Shown: in pieces, positions 44,390-55,200 of the stretch
How the letters are laid out: every line of letters starts with the position of its first letter
Position numbering within the stretch: the stretch's first letter is position 1
Assembly (NCBI RefSeq): GCF_008033385.1
Contig: NZ_VOGY01000001.1
Coordinates: 496,001 to 560,000 of the forward strand
DNA: 64,000 bases
Reading direction: 5' to 3'
From: Algibacter pacificus
GTDB lineage: Bacteria; Bacteroidota; Bacteroidia; Flavobacteriales; Flavobacteriaceae
The notes under the pieces: model-generated
The model's input: only the letters and a program-made list of their open reading frames with translations
Told to the model about the DNA's origin: nothing
Database searches by the model: none
Position numbers and translations under genes: made by a program

Positions 44390-46156
44390 ATGCGTTTATT
44401 ATTTTGTATTGTTTGGGTTTTATTATCTTTTGTTCCTTCTTTTGGGCAAAATAAAACAGCTCGAATTGATGCTCATATTCATCTTTATGATACAAATCGT
44501 AAAGACAGTTATACGTTTCTTAATGAACATATACAAAACAACAATTCAGACTTATTAAACTCACATTTAGAAAAAGATTTTTTAAATGTTGCGAGTTCAT
44601 CAGGTTTTAATTACGCTTATTTAGTTGAAGCGAGTACAAGAAGAGAAGATAATTTTTGGTTATCTAAAATGGCTAACGAATCTAAGCATATACTAGGTTT
44701 TACAGCTAATCTTAACCCTTTGGATGTGAATTTTAAAAAGGATTTAGATTCTTTAAAAAAGAACTTAAAATTTAGAGGAGTTCGCCCAAGATTTAAGGGC
44801 TTGAATTTTTCTAATCCTGAAGTTCTAAGCCATCTAAAAGAGTTAGATAAACGAAATTTAGTACTTGAACTAAATGATTTAAAAGATGTAGCTACCATAG
44901 CAAATATATATCCCAATATGAATATTGTAGTGAATCATTTTGGGAATACTAGATTAAAAGATGGAGTTATACAAGATAAAGATAATTACAAACTATTACT
45001 TAAAGAAATAGCAGCTTATAAAAATGTATATGTAAAGATTTCTGCATTACATACAATTTCAGGCAAGAACACTGCACCCAAAAGATTAAAGTATTACAAA
45101 AAGTTGTTAGATATTACGCTTGAAATATTTGGTTCAGACCGTGTGCTATTTGGTAGTAATTGGCCTTTGTCAAGTTTACGAGGAGAATATAATAACGCCG
45201 TTCAAATTCTTGAGGCTTACTGTAAAACTCGTGAAAACTTAAGCGAAGAAAAACTCTTTTTTACAAATGTTAGGAAGGCTTATGGATTGATGAATCCTAC
45301 AGTTCCAAATTTTATTGAATTGAATAATGGTGAACTGCGTTTAAAATTAGACTTAAAAAGAGGAGGTGCTATTGCTTATATATCTAAATCAGATGTTGAT
45401 AGGAATATTGTAAATGTTCATGATGAAGGACGGTATATTCAACAATCTTATTATGGAGGAGCAATAGTCAATAGACAAAAAGAAGGACAAAAAAAAGCTT
45501 GGTCTCCTTGGTCTTGGAATCCAATCCAGGTTGGCGATTGCTACAATAACCGAGCAGAGATTTTAGAATATAAAAAAGAAGGAAATACATTATATGTAAA
45601 ATGTATTCCTATGCTTTGGGATATGAAAAACAAGTATGCAGAAGCAATCATGGAGCAATGGACAACATTAGAAGGAAGTGTAATTAAAGTTCAAAATAAA
45701 TTAACCTGCCAAAGAACGGATACTATTTATGGAGAAGGAAAAGCTCATAATCAAGAACTACCTGCTGTTTACCCAATATCAGCTTTAAACAACTTATACT
45801 CTTATTTTGGTGATAAACCTTTTACAGGAGAACCGTTAAATAAACCAAAAGTAGTAAATCTTACAAGTGGTTTTTGGGGGAAATATAAAAATAATATGGT
45901 AACCGAAAGCTGGATGGCATTTGTAAATGATGACAATTGGGGTATGGGGGTATATTCGCCAATAAGTACTAATTTTTTAGCTGGAATGTCAAGAGATCCT
46001 GGATATGAAGCTCACGACAGAGCAACATCATACATGGCTCCATTACACAAAGCAACCTTTAATAAAAACACAGTTTACGAATATGATTATTATTTAATAA
46101 TTGGTGATTTGAAAAACATAAGAGCGCGTGTTTATAATTTAAATAAATCAGAATAA
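44390..46156 (+). CDS. Secreted amidohydrolase (lactonase-like) fused to a beta-rich domain
   Basis: 588 residues with a signal peptide (ending PSFGQ). Residues about 23-300 are an amidohydrolase_2-type barrel, the family of sugar lactonases such as L-fucono- and L-rhamnono-lactonase: DAHIHLY with His29 and His31, GVRPRFKG, VNHFGNTR, and LFGSNWPLSS. The last motif normally ends in an Asp (GSDWP) and here has Asn257, a change at a metal/base position. Residues about 305-588 form a separate beta-rich domain (LDLKRGGAIAYISKSD, YIQQSYYGGAIV, NQELPAVYP, WMAFVNDDNWGMGVYSP) that resembles stand-alone proteins of unknown function and perhaps the mutarotase-like fold. Lactonases of this type are usually cytoplasmic, so export and the fusion are both unusual. 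Function unknown. Confidence 0.7.
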   Translation: MRLLFCIVWVLLSFVPSFGQNKTARIDAHIHLYDTNRKDSYTFLNEHIQNNNSDLLNSHLEKDFLNVASSSGFNYAYLVEASTRREDNFWLSKMANESKHILGFTANLNPLDVNFKKDLDSLKKNLKFRGVRPRFKGLNFSNPEVLSHLKELDKRNLVLELNDLKDVATIANIYPNMNIVVNHFGNTRLKDGVIQDKDNYKLLLKEIAAYKNVYVKISALHTISGKNTAPKRLKYYKKLLDITLEIFGSDRVLFGSNWPLSSLRGEYNNAVQILEAYCKTRENLSEEKLFFTNVRKAYGLMNPTVPNFIELNNGELRLKLDLKRGGAIAYISKSDVDRNIVNVHDEGRYIQQSYYGGAIVNRQKEGQKKAWSPWSWNPIQVGDCYNNRAEILEYKKEGNTLYVKCIPMLWDMKNKYAEAIMEQWTTLEGSVIKVQNKLTCQRTDTIYGEGKAHNQELPAVYPISALNNLYSYFGDKPFTGEPLNKPKVVNLTSGFWGKYKNNMVTESWMAFVNDDNWGMGVYSPISTNFLAGMSRDPGYEAHDRATSYMAPLHKATFNKNTVYEYDYYLIIGDLKNIRARVYNLNKSE

Positions 46157-46159
46157 AAA

Positions 46160-48907
46160 TTGAAAAAGAAGAGCTTATTATATTTGATTATTTTTGAATA
46201 CCTACTTATTAGTTGTGGTGTGGAAATGAATAAGGAACAAAAGGTTCCTAATACACTATCTGTTTCAGAAGGTTTTGTAAATCCAATAGGTTTTTATGAT
46301 AGCATTCCAACTTTTTCGTGGCAACTAGATACAATTATAAAAAACCAAACGGCTTACGAAATTTCGATAGCTTCAAAACTTGAATTGCTAGAAAATCCAG
46401 ATGTATGGAATTCAGGAAAAGTACTATCAGACCAATCAATTTTTGTAAAATATAAAGGTGCTCCTTTAAAATCAAGACAAAAAGTGTATTGGAAAGTACG
46501 CTATTGGGATGAAAACGACCTAGTTTCTCAATGGAGTGAAGTATCAACTATAGAAATGGGTTTACTCTCTAATAATGATTGGAAAGCCAAATGGATAAAA
46601 ATTCTAGACCCAAAACAATGGGATACTACACAGTATGGTACACGATTATTTAGACCTCAATATTTAAGAAATGATTTCAAATTAGATGAAACCGTAAAAA
46701 AAGCACGATTATATATCACCTCAAAAGGAATATTCCAAGCACATATAAATGGAAAAAAGATTGGGGGTGATGTGCTAACACCAGGTTGGACACCTTATCA
46801 TAAACGGATTGAAACTCTAACCTATGATGTTACTGAAAATTTGCAAAAGGATGAAAATACCATAGGTATTATTCTGGCAGAAGGCTGGCACTCAGGTCGA
46901 TTTGGTCCAAAAAGAAGATGGGATACTGTAATTGCACCACCACAAGTTATCTGTCAGTTAGAAATTGAAGATATAAAAGGAAATGTAAAGACCATTATTT
47001 CTGATGATAATTGGAAAGCCACAAGAAAAGGGCCTATACGAACTGCAGGATTGTATGATGGTGAAGTGTATGATGCGAATTTTGCAATACCAAATTGGAG
47101 TCAACCTCATTTTGATGACAGCACATGGAAAACTGTTGAAACGGAAGCCATAAATCCCAAAACTCAATTATTTCCAAAAAAACACGCTACCCTAAAAAAT
47201 AAAATGACATTACAACCTGTTGAAATTATGCAACAAGAGGATGATAAAGTTTTATTTGATTTTGGTCAGAATATGGTAGGAGTAGTGAAGTTGAATATGC
47301 GAGTAAAAAAAGGAGATACCATTAAGCTAAGGCATGGCGAAATGTTGGATGCTAATGGTGAATTGTTCACTAAAAATTTAGGCTCTGCAAAATCTATAGA
47401 TTATTATATAGCGAAAGAGGATACCACCATTTCTTGGCAGCCTTCATTTACATTTCACGGATTTCGTTATGTGGAGCTAAGTGGATTCAATTCAACTTTC
47501 AAACCAGAAAAATCTTGGGTAACGGGAGTAGTACAATACTCTGATTTTGAAATGGAAGGTAAATTCAAATCCTCTCATCCTAAACTCAACCAATTGCATA
47601 GTAATATTCAATGGGGGTTACGTGGCAATTTTTTTGATGTGCCTTTGGATTGCCCGCAAAGAAGCGAACGTTTAGGATGGACAGGTGATGCACAAGTGTT
47701 TATACCAACGTCATTGTATTTGTCAGATACACATGCCTTTTGGTCGGCTTGGTTAACTAGTATGCGCGAAGAGCAATTTGGTAATGGTGGTATTCCTGTA
47801 GTGGTTCCAAATTTTACTGGAAATTTTGCGCAAGCAGGTTGGTCCGATGCCTGTACCATTGTACCTTGGGAATTGTATTTTAGAACCGGCGATGTAACTG
47901 TCTTAGAAGATAATTATGAAATGATGAAACGCTGGTGCGATTATCATACTTCTGAATCTACAAATTACATCAGCCACATGTCTACAGTAGGCGACTGGTT
48001 ACAACCCTATTCTCAACAAAAAGACGATAGAAGAGGAGATACACCCAATACATTAATTTCTACAGCATTTTACGCACAGTCCGTTAAATTAACGATGAAA
48101 GCCGCTGAGCGTCTTGATTTAAATAAAGATAAAAAGTACTATGGCCAACTTTTGGATTCAATTTCAAAGGCTTTTGAAAAGGAGTTTTTCGATAACGAAG
48201 GACAAATTAAAGCCCCTTACACACCAACACAAACAGGGTATTTACTGGCTTTAGGGTTTGATATGCTACCAGAAGAAACTGCAGATAAGGCTGTTCATCA
48301 TTTGTTAAAGGAAATAGAGGTTACCAATAATCATTTAAGAACAGGATTTTTAGGCACACCTTTATTAGCACCCGTTTTAGATAAAACAGGTCATACCGAT
48401 AAATTATTTGAAATTTTATTCAAAGAAACCTATCCCTCATGGTTTTATAGCATCAATCAAGGGGCTACTACTATGTGGGAACGTTGGGATGGTTATACTC
48501 ACGATAAAGGTTTTGCAGATAGAGCCTTATCGTTTAATCATTACGCTTATGGAGCTATTGGTCAATGGATGTATGAGCGCATTGCTGGAATTGCACCCCT
48601 AGAAGTAGGTTATAAAAAAATACGATTTGCGCCTATGCCCCACATAAATTTAAATGAGGCTTCAGGTAGTTATGAATCGCAATATGGAACGATTGAGTCG
48701 TCATGGACATTTGTAGGTAGTGATTTTATTTACACTATTAGTTTTCCGCCCAATACGTCAGCAAAAGTTGTACTTCCATTTTTTAGCGATACAGCAAATT
48801 TGACTGTAAATGGTCAAACTCCTGTATTTACTAAAGAAAAAAATACTGTAGTTATAGATGATATCATTAGTGGAGATTATAAAATTATATATAAAAATGC
48901 GAGATAG
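46160..48907 (+). CDS. GH78 family alpha-L-rhamnosidase, lipoprotein (TTG start)
   Basis: 915 residues, starting with TTG at 46160, 3 bases after the previous stop. That start is required to give the full leader (KKKSLLYLIIFEYLLISC, lipobox LISC); the first ATG in frame (46226) lies beyond it. Domains: Ig-like N-domain (FVNPIGFYDSIPTFSW), jelly-roll domains (GIFQAHINGKKIGGDVLTPG), and a barrel with the classical DCPQRSERLGWTGD. Asp497, Glu503 and Asp510 have the spacing of Streptomyces Rha78A; the base Glu774 is in TTMWERWDG, followed by FNHYAYGAIG. It is the closest relative in the window of the gene at 56984. Three bases after its stop begins a GH106 gene. Confidence 0.93.
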   Translation: MKKKSLLYLIIFEYLLISCGVEMNKEQKVPNTLSVSEGFVNPIGFYDSIPTFSWQLDTIIKNQTAYEISIASKLELLENPDVWNSGKVLSDQSIFVKYKGAPLKSRQKVYWKVRYWDENDLVSQWSEVSTIEMGLLSNNDWKAKWIKILDPKQWDTTQYGTRLFRPQYLRNDFKLDETVKKARLYITSKGIFQAHINGKKIGGDVLTPGWTPYHKRIETLTYDVTENLQKDENTIGIILAEGWHSGRFGPKRRWDTVIAPPQVICQLEIEDIKGNVKTIISDDNWKATRKGPIRTAGLYDGEVYDANFAIPNWSQPHFDDSTWKTVETEAINPKTQLFPKKHATLKNKMTLQPVEIMQQEDDKVLFDFGQNMVGVVKLNMRVKKGDTIKLRHGEMLDANGELFTKNLGSAKSIDYYIAKEDTTISWQPSFTFHGFRYVELSGFNSTFKPEKSWVTGVVQYSDFEMEGKFKSSHPKLNQLHSNIQWGLRGNFFDVPLDCPQRSERLGWTGDAQVFIPTSLYLSDTHAFWSAWLTSMREEQFGNGGIPVVVPNFTGNFAQAGWSDACTIVPWELYFRTGDVTVLEDNYEMMKRWCDYHTSESTNYISHMSTVGDWLQPYSQQKDDRRGDTPNTLISTAFYAQSVKLTMKAAERLDLNKDKKYYGQLLDSISKAFEKEFFDNEGQIKAPYTPTQTGYLLALGFDMLPEETADKAVHHLLKEIEVTNNHLRTGFLGTPLLAPVLDKTGHTDKLFEILFKETYPSWFYSINQGATTMWERWDGYTHDKGFADRALSFNHYAYGAIGQWMYERIAGIAPLEVGYKKIRFAPMPHINLNEASGSYESQYGTIESSWTFVGSDFIYTISFPPNTSAKVVLPFFSDTANLTVNGQTPVFTKEKNTVVIDDIISGDYKIIYKNAR

Positions 48908-48909
48908 AT

Positions 48910-51900
48910 ATGAAATATAAACTGAATTTAGTTTTAATAATATATTGGTTTGTTTTTGGGATAGTAACATCCCATGCGCAAGAAAATGAGAATGCTTCTC
49001 TTGAACAAAACTTCAAAAACCCACCAGCTTCAGCCAAACCTCGAACTTGGATGCATGCCATAGATGGTAATATGAGTAAGGAGGGTATGACCAAAGATTT
49101 AGAAGCTATGCAACGCGTAGGTATTGGTGGTATTTTATTGTTCAATATCGACCAAAAAATTCCAGACGGAAAAATAAAATACGGCTCACCTGAGCACCAC
49201 GAGATGTTAACATATGCAGCAGCAGAATGTGAGCGTTTGGACTTAAGTTTTGGTGTGCACAATTGCGATGGTTGGTCCTCTAGTGGAGGCCCATGGATTA
49301 CACCAGAGCAAAGTATGAAAATGCTGGTTTGGAGTGAACTTCAAGTAAAAGGAGGTTCGTTAAATGTAAAATTACCACAAACCACAAAAAGGGAAGACTA
49401 CTATAAGGATGTTGCTGTTTTAGCGTATCCGTCTTTATCTTCAGAATTGAATGATGCTAGCAACAAACCCATCATTACTTCCTCCGTCTTAAATTTACAA
49501 ACAGATGGTTTAGTTGATAATTTACTCGATGGTAGGTTAGTTCTTCCTAAAAAGAAGGATGTACTTCCTTGGTTACAGTATGATTACCCTGAAGAGAAGA
49601 CGATACGGTCTATCTTGATTGTTTGTAACCAACGTGACCCAATTGCTACCTTACAAGTTTCTAATGATGGTATTAATTTTACAACGGTTAGAGAACTTTA
49701 TACAGTACGTACAGGAAAAAGGGAGTGGACTATTAATGATAGCTTTGAGGCTATAACTTCAAAGTATTTTAGGATAACGTTTAACCAAACAATGTCTTTA
49801 CAAGAAGCCCGTTTATCCAATACGCAAAGCATTCATAATGTTATGGGGCGCATAAGTATGGGGCGTACAGAAGACTCAAATTTGACACCCATTGGACAAC
49901 CTGAAAAGTCTATGATTATTGATAAAAGCAGTATCGTAAAATTAACTTCTTATCTTAAACCTGATGGTACATTACAAGCAAAATTACCAAAAGGTGACTG
50001 GACGATATTGCGTTTTGGATATACTTCAACAGGAGCGTTTAACAATCCTGCATCAGATGCGGGTAGAGGCTTAGAGTGCGATAAATTTAGTAAAGAAGCC
50101 TTTAAAACACATTACGATGCTTTTGTTAAAAAAGTGATTGAGAATACCAAAAAAATAGCACCAAATGCGATGCAATATGCAGAAATTGATAGTTATGAAA
50201 TGGGGGGACAAAATTGGACTGAGAACTATGAGCATTTGTTTAAAGAAAAATATGGATATAATCTGATAGATGTTTTACCACTTTATGCGGGGCGTTTTGT
50301 TGAAAATGAAGAGGTTTCTGATGCTGTGCTTTGGGATGTACGTCAGTTCAATTCTCATTTAATGGCAGAGAATTACTTTGGTTATTTTGCAGAATTGTGT
50401 AAGCAAGATGGTATCAAAAGTTATATAGAGCCTTATGGTTTTGGACCATTGAATGATTTAGATGTTGGTGCTAAAGCAGACATTAACATGGGCGAATTTT
50501 GGATGGGTCGTGAAATGACCATGGTGCAATCTGCTGTATCTGCATCGCATATTTATGGTAAAAATGTGACTTCGGCAGAATCCTTTACATCCAATCCACA
50601 GATTAATTGGAAGGGGCATCCTGCACTAGCAAAAATCTCTGGAGACTTAGCCTGGGTTCATGGTATTAATGAGTTCATGTTTCATCGTTTTACACATCAA
50701 GCCAACCCAAATGTTGCTCCTGGAATGACTATGGGTAGATGGGGGTTTCATTTTGATAGAGTTCAACCTTGGTGGGATAATGCAGGAAAAGCTTGGTTTA
50801 CCTACATGATGCGTGGCCAGTACTTGTTACGTCAAGGGGTTCCTGTATCCGACTTTTTAGTTTTTATTGGCGATGGTTCACCCAACTCGGTATATTTGCG
50901 TAAAGATTTTGAACCAGCAATTCCTGCAGGAACAAACTTTGATTGCACCAATGCCGATGTGCTTCTTAATCGTATAAAGATTAAAAACAAAACCTTAATG
51001 CTTCCCGAAGGCACAACTTATAAGACTTTAGTGCTTAAAAATTCTAAAAAACTAAGCCTATCAAGCTTAAAACGCATCTACCAAATTGCTAAATCAGGTG
51101 TTCCTGTAATTGGCGAATTACCTGAGCAATCCGCAGGTTATTTCAATACTACTGAAGAAAAAGCAGCGTTTTCAAAAATAGTAGAAGCAATAAAAGCATT
51201 GCCTAATGTATATGCTGGTTTTGAATGGGAAACAATAATGAATAAAGAAGATATTGTTAGTGATTTTACTATTGAAGGTCGAGATGATATACCATTTATT
51301 CACCGAAAAGATGAGAAGATGGATATGTATTTTTTCTTCAACCCAGATAAATCAAAGCAACTTTTTGAATGTAATTTTAATGTTGATGGAAAAATTCCAG
51401 AACTATGGAACCCCATGAATGGTAAAATAATAAAGACAGCTCAGTTCAAGCATCTAGATGGCAAAACAAAAGTTTGGATTCCTTTAGAGGCTGAAGAATC
51501 TGTTTTTGTGGTTTTTAAAGAAGCGTCAGAAAACTTACCTACTGTTACAGATGTTAAAAAAATGTCAAACGTATCTTACACGTTAACTTCCAAGAATAAA
51601 CTTCAGGAAGAGAAGTTGTTACAAACTTTCCCTATAGCCTTAGAGAACGATTGGAATGTGACATTTCCAAACTTAAATTCCGAAGAAAATAGTTTTAAAT
51701 TTCCAGAATTGATAGATTTATCGAAACATGATGCTGAAGACATAAAATATTATTCAGGAACGGCTATTTATGAGAATGAATTCAGAATAAGTAGAAAACA
51801 ACTAGCTAAAAACACCATGTATAGCTTAGATTTAGGTGAAGTAGGCATAGCAGCAAAAGTTACTGTAAATGGTACTGACCTTGGCGTAGTTTGGAAAGCC

Positions 51901-52197
51901 CCTTTTAAAATAGACATCACTTCAGTATTAAAAAAAGGTATTAATACCATAAAAGTAGAAGTGAGCAACCAATGGACAAATCGTCTTATTGGTGACGAAC
52001 AATACCCGAATGAAACTGGATTTGACCGAAAAGCTGAAGTGATGCCAGATTGGTTTTTAAACAACGAGCCAGCGCCTTTAGAAAAGCGTTCTACCTTTAC
52101 AATCACTAATTTTTACGGAAGAGATAAAACTTTGCTACCAGCAGGTTTAATCGGGCCAATTACGATAAAAACAACTAAGAAAACGACCATAAAATAA
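48910..52197 (+). CDS. GH106 family alpha-L-rhamnosidase
   Basis: 1095 residues with a signal peptide (ending TSHAQ). The family opening is clear: NPPASAKPRTWMHAIDGNMS and VHNCDGWSSSGGPWI. Likely catalytic/calcium acids are in IDSYEMGG (Asp427, Glu430), IEPYGFG (Glu507) and SAESFTS (Glu557). The C-terminal region carries a GH2-type sugar-binding jelly roll (LDLGEVGIAAKVTVNGTDLG). It begins 3 bases after the GH78 stop and precedes a second GH106 by 47 bases. The two neighbouring GH106 proteins share the motif order but differ enough to have different acceptor preferences. Role: calcium-dependent inverting removal of alpha-L-rhamnose (family knowledge). Confidence 0.9.
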   Translation: MKYKLNLVLIIYWFVFGIVTSHAQENENASLEQNFKNPPASAKPRTWMHAIDGNMSKEGMTKDLEAMQRVGIGGILLFNIDQKIPDGKIKYGSPEHHEMLTYAAAECERLDLSFGVHNCDGWSSSGGPWITPEQSMKMLVWSELQVKGGSLNVKLPQTTKREDYYKDVAVLAYPSLSSELNDASNKPIITSSVLNLQTDGLVDNLLDGRLVLPKKKDVLPWLQYDYPEEKTIRSILIVCNQRDPIATLQVSNDGINFTTVRELYTVRTGKREWTINDSFEAITSKYFRITFNQTMSLQEARLSNTQSIHNVMGRISMGRTEDSNLTPIGQPEKSMIIDKSSIVKLTSYLKPDGTLQAKLPKGDWTILRFGYTSTGAFNNPASDAGRGLECDKFSKEAFKTHYDAFVKKVIENTKKIAPNAMQYAEIDSYEMGGQNWTENYEHLFKEKYGYNLIDVLPLYAGRFVENEEVSDAVLWDVRQFNSHLMAENYFGYFAELCKQDGIKSYIEPYGFGPLNDLDVGAKADINMGEFWMGREMTMVQSAVSASHIYGKNVTSAESFTSNPQINWKGHPALAKISGDLAWVHGINEFMFHRFTHQANPNVAPGMTMGRWGFHFDRVQPWWDNAGKAWFTYMMRGQYLLRQGVPVSDFLVFIGDGSPNSVYLRKDFEPAIPAGTNFDCTNADVLLNRIKIKNKTLMLPEGTTYKTLVLKNSKKLSLSSLKRIYQIAKSGVPVIGELPEQSAGYFNTTEEKAAFSKIVEAIKALPNVYAGFEWETIMNKEDIVSDFTIEGRDDIPFIHRKDEKMDMYFFFNPDKSKQLFECNFNVDGKIPELWNPMNGKIIKTAQFKHLDGKTKVWIPLEAEESVFVVFKEASENLPTVTDVKKMSNVSYTLTSKNKLQEEKLLQTFPIALENDWNVTFPNLNSEENSFKFPELIDLSKHDAEDIKYYSGTAIYENEFRISRKQLAKNTMYSLDLGEVGIAAKVTVNGTDLGVVWKAPFKIDITSVLKKGINTIKVEVSNQWTNRLIGDEQYPNETGFDRKAEVMPDWFLNNEPAPLEKRSTFTITNFYGRDKTLLPAGLIGPITIKTTKKTTIK

Positions 52198-52244
52198 TTA
52201 CAATCAAACCTGCTCAAACAGTCAATATAAAATTAGCGTTACTC

Positions 52245-55200
52245 ATGAAAAAAACGTCATATTATCAACCAAAATTTTTGTTGCTTCTAGTATTGGTTCT
52301 ATTATACTCATGCAATGAATCAAAGAGTCAACACATTACTGAACAGAATTACGAAGTCATTAAATCTGGCTTTGTAAAACCAACCGATGATAACACCATT
52401 TGGTGTTATTGGTATTGGATTAATGATGATATATCTAAAGATGGTATTACCAAAGATTTAGAAGCTATGAAAAAAGCAGGTATTGGTGGTGCTTTAATAG
52501 GTAATATCAATCCAGCACATAAAGATGGAAAAGTACCCATGCTAAGCGAAGATTGGTGGTCGCACATGGTACACGCTGTGGAAGAAGGAAAGCGTATTGG
52601 TGTAAATATTGGTGTGTTTAACTGTCCAGGGTGGAGCCAAAGTGGAGGCCCTTGGGTAGATTATACAAAAGCCATGCGTTATCTAACCTATAGTGAAACG
52701 AATGTTATTGGAGGAAAACCACTTAGTGTAGCGTTGCCACAACCCAAAAAAGAATTTCAAGACACGCATACTTTTGCTTTTAAATCATCAGCGGAAGAAA
52801 TAAAAAGTACACAATATATTCCTACTAAGGTTACTGCCAATTGGAGTGATGTAGATGTTAGCATTTTAAACGATGGAAACAAAGAAGACGATACGAGCTT
52901 TGAACCCAAAAAAGGCGAAGCTTTAGAAATTAGTTTTCAACTTTCCGAACCCATAACAGCTCGTTCTATTACTATAATTCCTAGTAAAGCGTTTAAATGT
53001 AATATGACTTTGGTCGCTGTGGTAGATGGTAAAGAGAAAATCGTAAAAGAATTTGGTTTCGACCGTTTTCGCATAACCCCTAATGTGGCATCCATTGAAA
53101 CAGGAGATTTTGCAACTATTTTGCCAAGTGTAAAAGCCGATAAGTTTATATTAAAATGTACCAATTTTAGAGAAAAGAGAGGTGGATATGGCTTTGCTGA
53201 AATTAACATTTCGCAAGCCCCAGTATTGGATAAATACATTGAAAAACAATTAGGTAAGATGAATTCTACTCCTGGTATTAAATGGGATTCTTACATTTTT
53301 GGTCAGCAAGAAAAGCTTAAGGACAAGAGTTTAAGTATAAGCCCAGACCAAGTGATTGATTTAAGTAGTAAACTTGATGAAAACGGCATACTAAATTGGG
53401 ATGCCCCAGCAGGAAATTGGACTATTATGCGTATGGGCATGACGCCTACAGGTACTAAAAATGCTCCTGCTGCCCCACAAGGTGTGGGTTACGAAATCGA
53501 TAAAATGAATAGTGATTTGGCACAATATCACTTCGATAATTTTGTTGGAGAACTCTTAAAACGCATTCCAGAAGAAAGTAAATCGGCATTTAAATATGTT
53601 GTAGCGGATAGTTATGAACAAGGGGCTCAAAATTGGACGGATGGGTATGAAGAAAAATTCAAAGAAAAATACGGCTATGATCCTGTACCATTTTTACCAG
53701 TACTATCAGGAAGAATAGTGGGAAGTGTTGAATTATCCGAACGTTTCCTTTGGGATCTTCGTCGTTCCATTGCAGATGATGTCGCTTACGAATACGTTGG
53801 AGGATTACGAAAAGCCAGTAATGAGCACAACCTTAAGACTTGGCTTGAAAATTATGGACACTGGGGCTTCCCGGGCGAGTTTATGATGTATGGAGGGCAG
53901 TCAGATTTAATTTCTGGAGAATTTTGGAACGAAGGCACATTAGGAAATATTGAGTGTAAAGCGTCCTCTTCAACAGCACATACTTATGGGAAATCAGTAA
54001 CTTCGGCAGAAGCATTTACATCTTCTAGAAGGGCGTATTTAAGACATCCTGCTATGCTGAAAAAGAGAGGCGATTGGGCATTAACAGAGGGTATCAATCA
54101 CTTTGTATTGCATTTGTACATTCAGCAACCAGATGATAATCGAAAACCAGGAATGAATGCTTGGTTTGGTACAGAATTTAATCGTCATAATACCTGGTTT
54201 AGTCAGGCTGATACCTATTTCGACTACCTACGTCGTTGTCAACATCTTTTACAACAAGGTAAATATGTAGCCGATGTGTGTTATTATATAGGAGAGGATG
54301 CGCCAGTAATGACAGGTGTTCGTAACCCAGAAATTCCAAAAGGCTATTCTTATGATTATATCAATGCAGAAGTTATTTTAGATAGGTTGTCTGTAAAAGA
54401 CGGACGATTCGTGTTACCAGATGGCATGTCGTATAAAGTCATGGTATTGCCACCTTTTAAAACCATGCGCCCAGAATTATTAGCCAAAATTGAACAGTTG
54501 GTGCAAGAAGGTGGAACTATTTTAGGGCCAAAACCAGAACAATCACCAAGTTTAGAAAATTATCCAATGGCTGATAATCAAGTAAAGGAGTTAGTCGGTA
54601 AAATGTGGCATGGAGATTACGCTAATGGTAAAATGAATGTTGAATACGGTAAAGGTAAAATTTGGGATGGTTACGAACTCTCAGAAGTATTTGCAGATTT
54701 AAATTTAGACAAAGATGTTGCTGTTCCAGAAGATGCTCCGGTATTATGGATACACCGAAAAACTGAAGACATGGATATTTATTTCATCTCTAACCAAAGT
54801 GATGAAACACTAAAAATTTCACCCGTATTTAGAACAAACAAAAGTTTAAAACCACAATTGTGGAATGCCATTACAGGAGAAATAAGGGTTTTGCCAGAGC
54901 ACAAGGTTACAGAAACGGGGATAGAGGTACCATTAAAAATGCAGGCTGCACAAAGTTGGTTTGTTGTATTTACAAACGATGATAATAATGCCCCACAAAA
55001 GCCATTGTATTCAGAAAATTTCCCAGCATATAAAAAGGTTCAAGCTGTTAAAGGGCCTTTTATGGTCGATTTTATCAATAAAGATATTGCCCCACAAAAC
55101 CCAGTTGAATTTAAAGAATTAATAGATTGGAAAAATTCAACAGATGAGCAAATTAAGTTTTATTCCGGGAAGGCTGTTTACACAACAACATTTAAAATTG

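Noticed and set aside
48885-49262. Minus-strand open frame of 125 codons at the GH78/GH106 junction
   Set aside because: Lies over the GH106 start region and lacks any gene-like feature.
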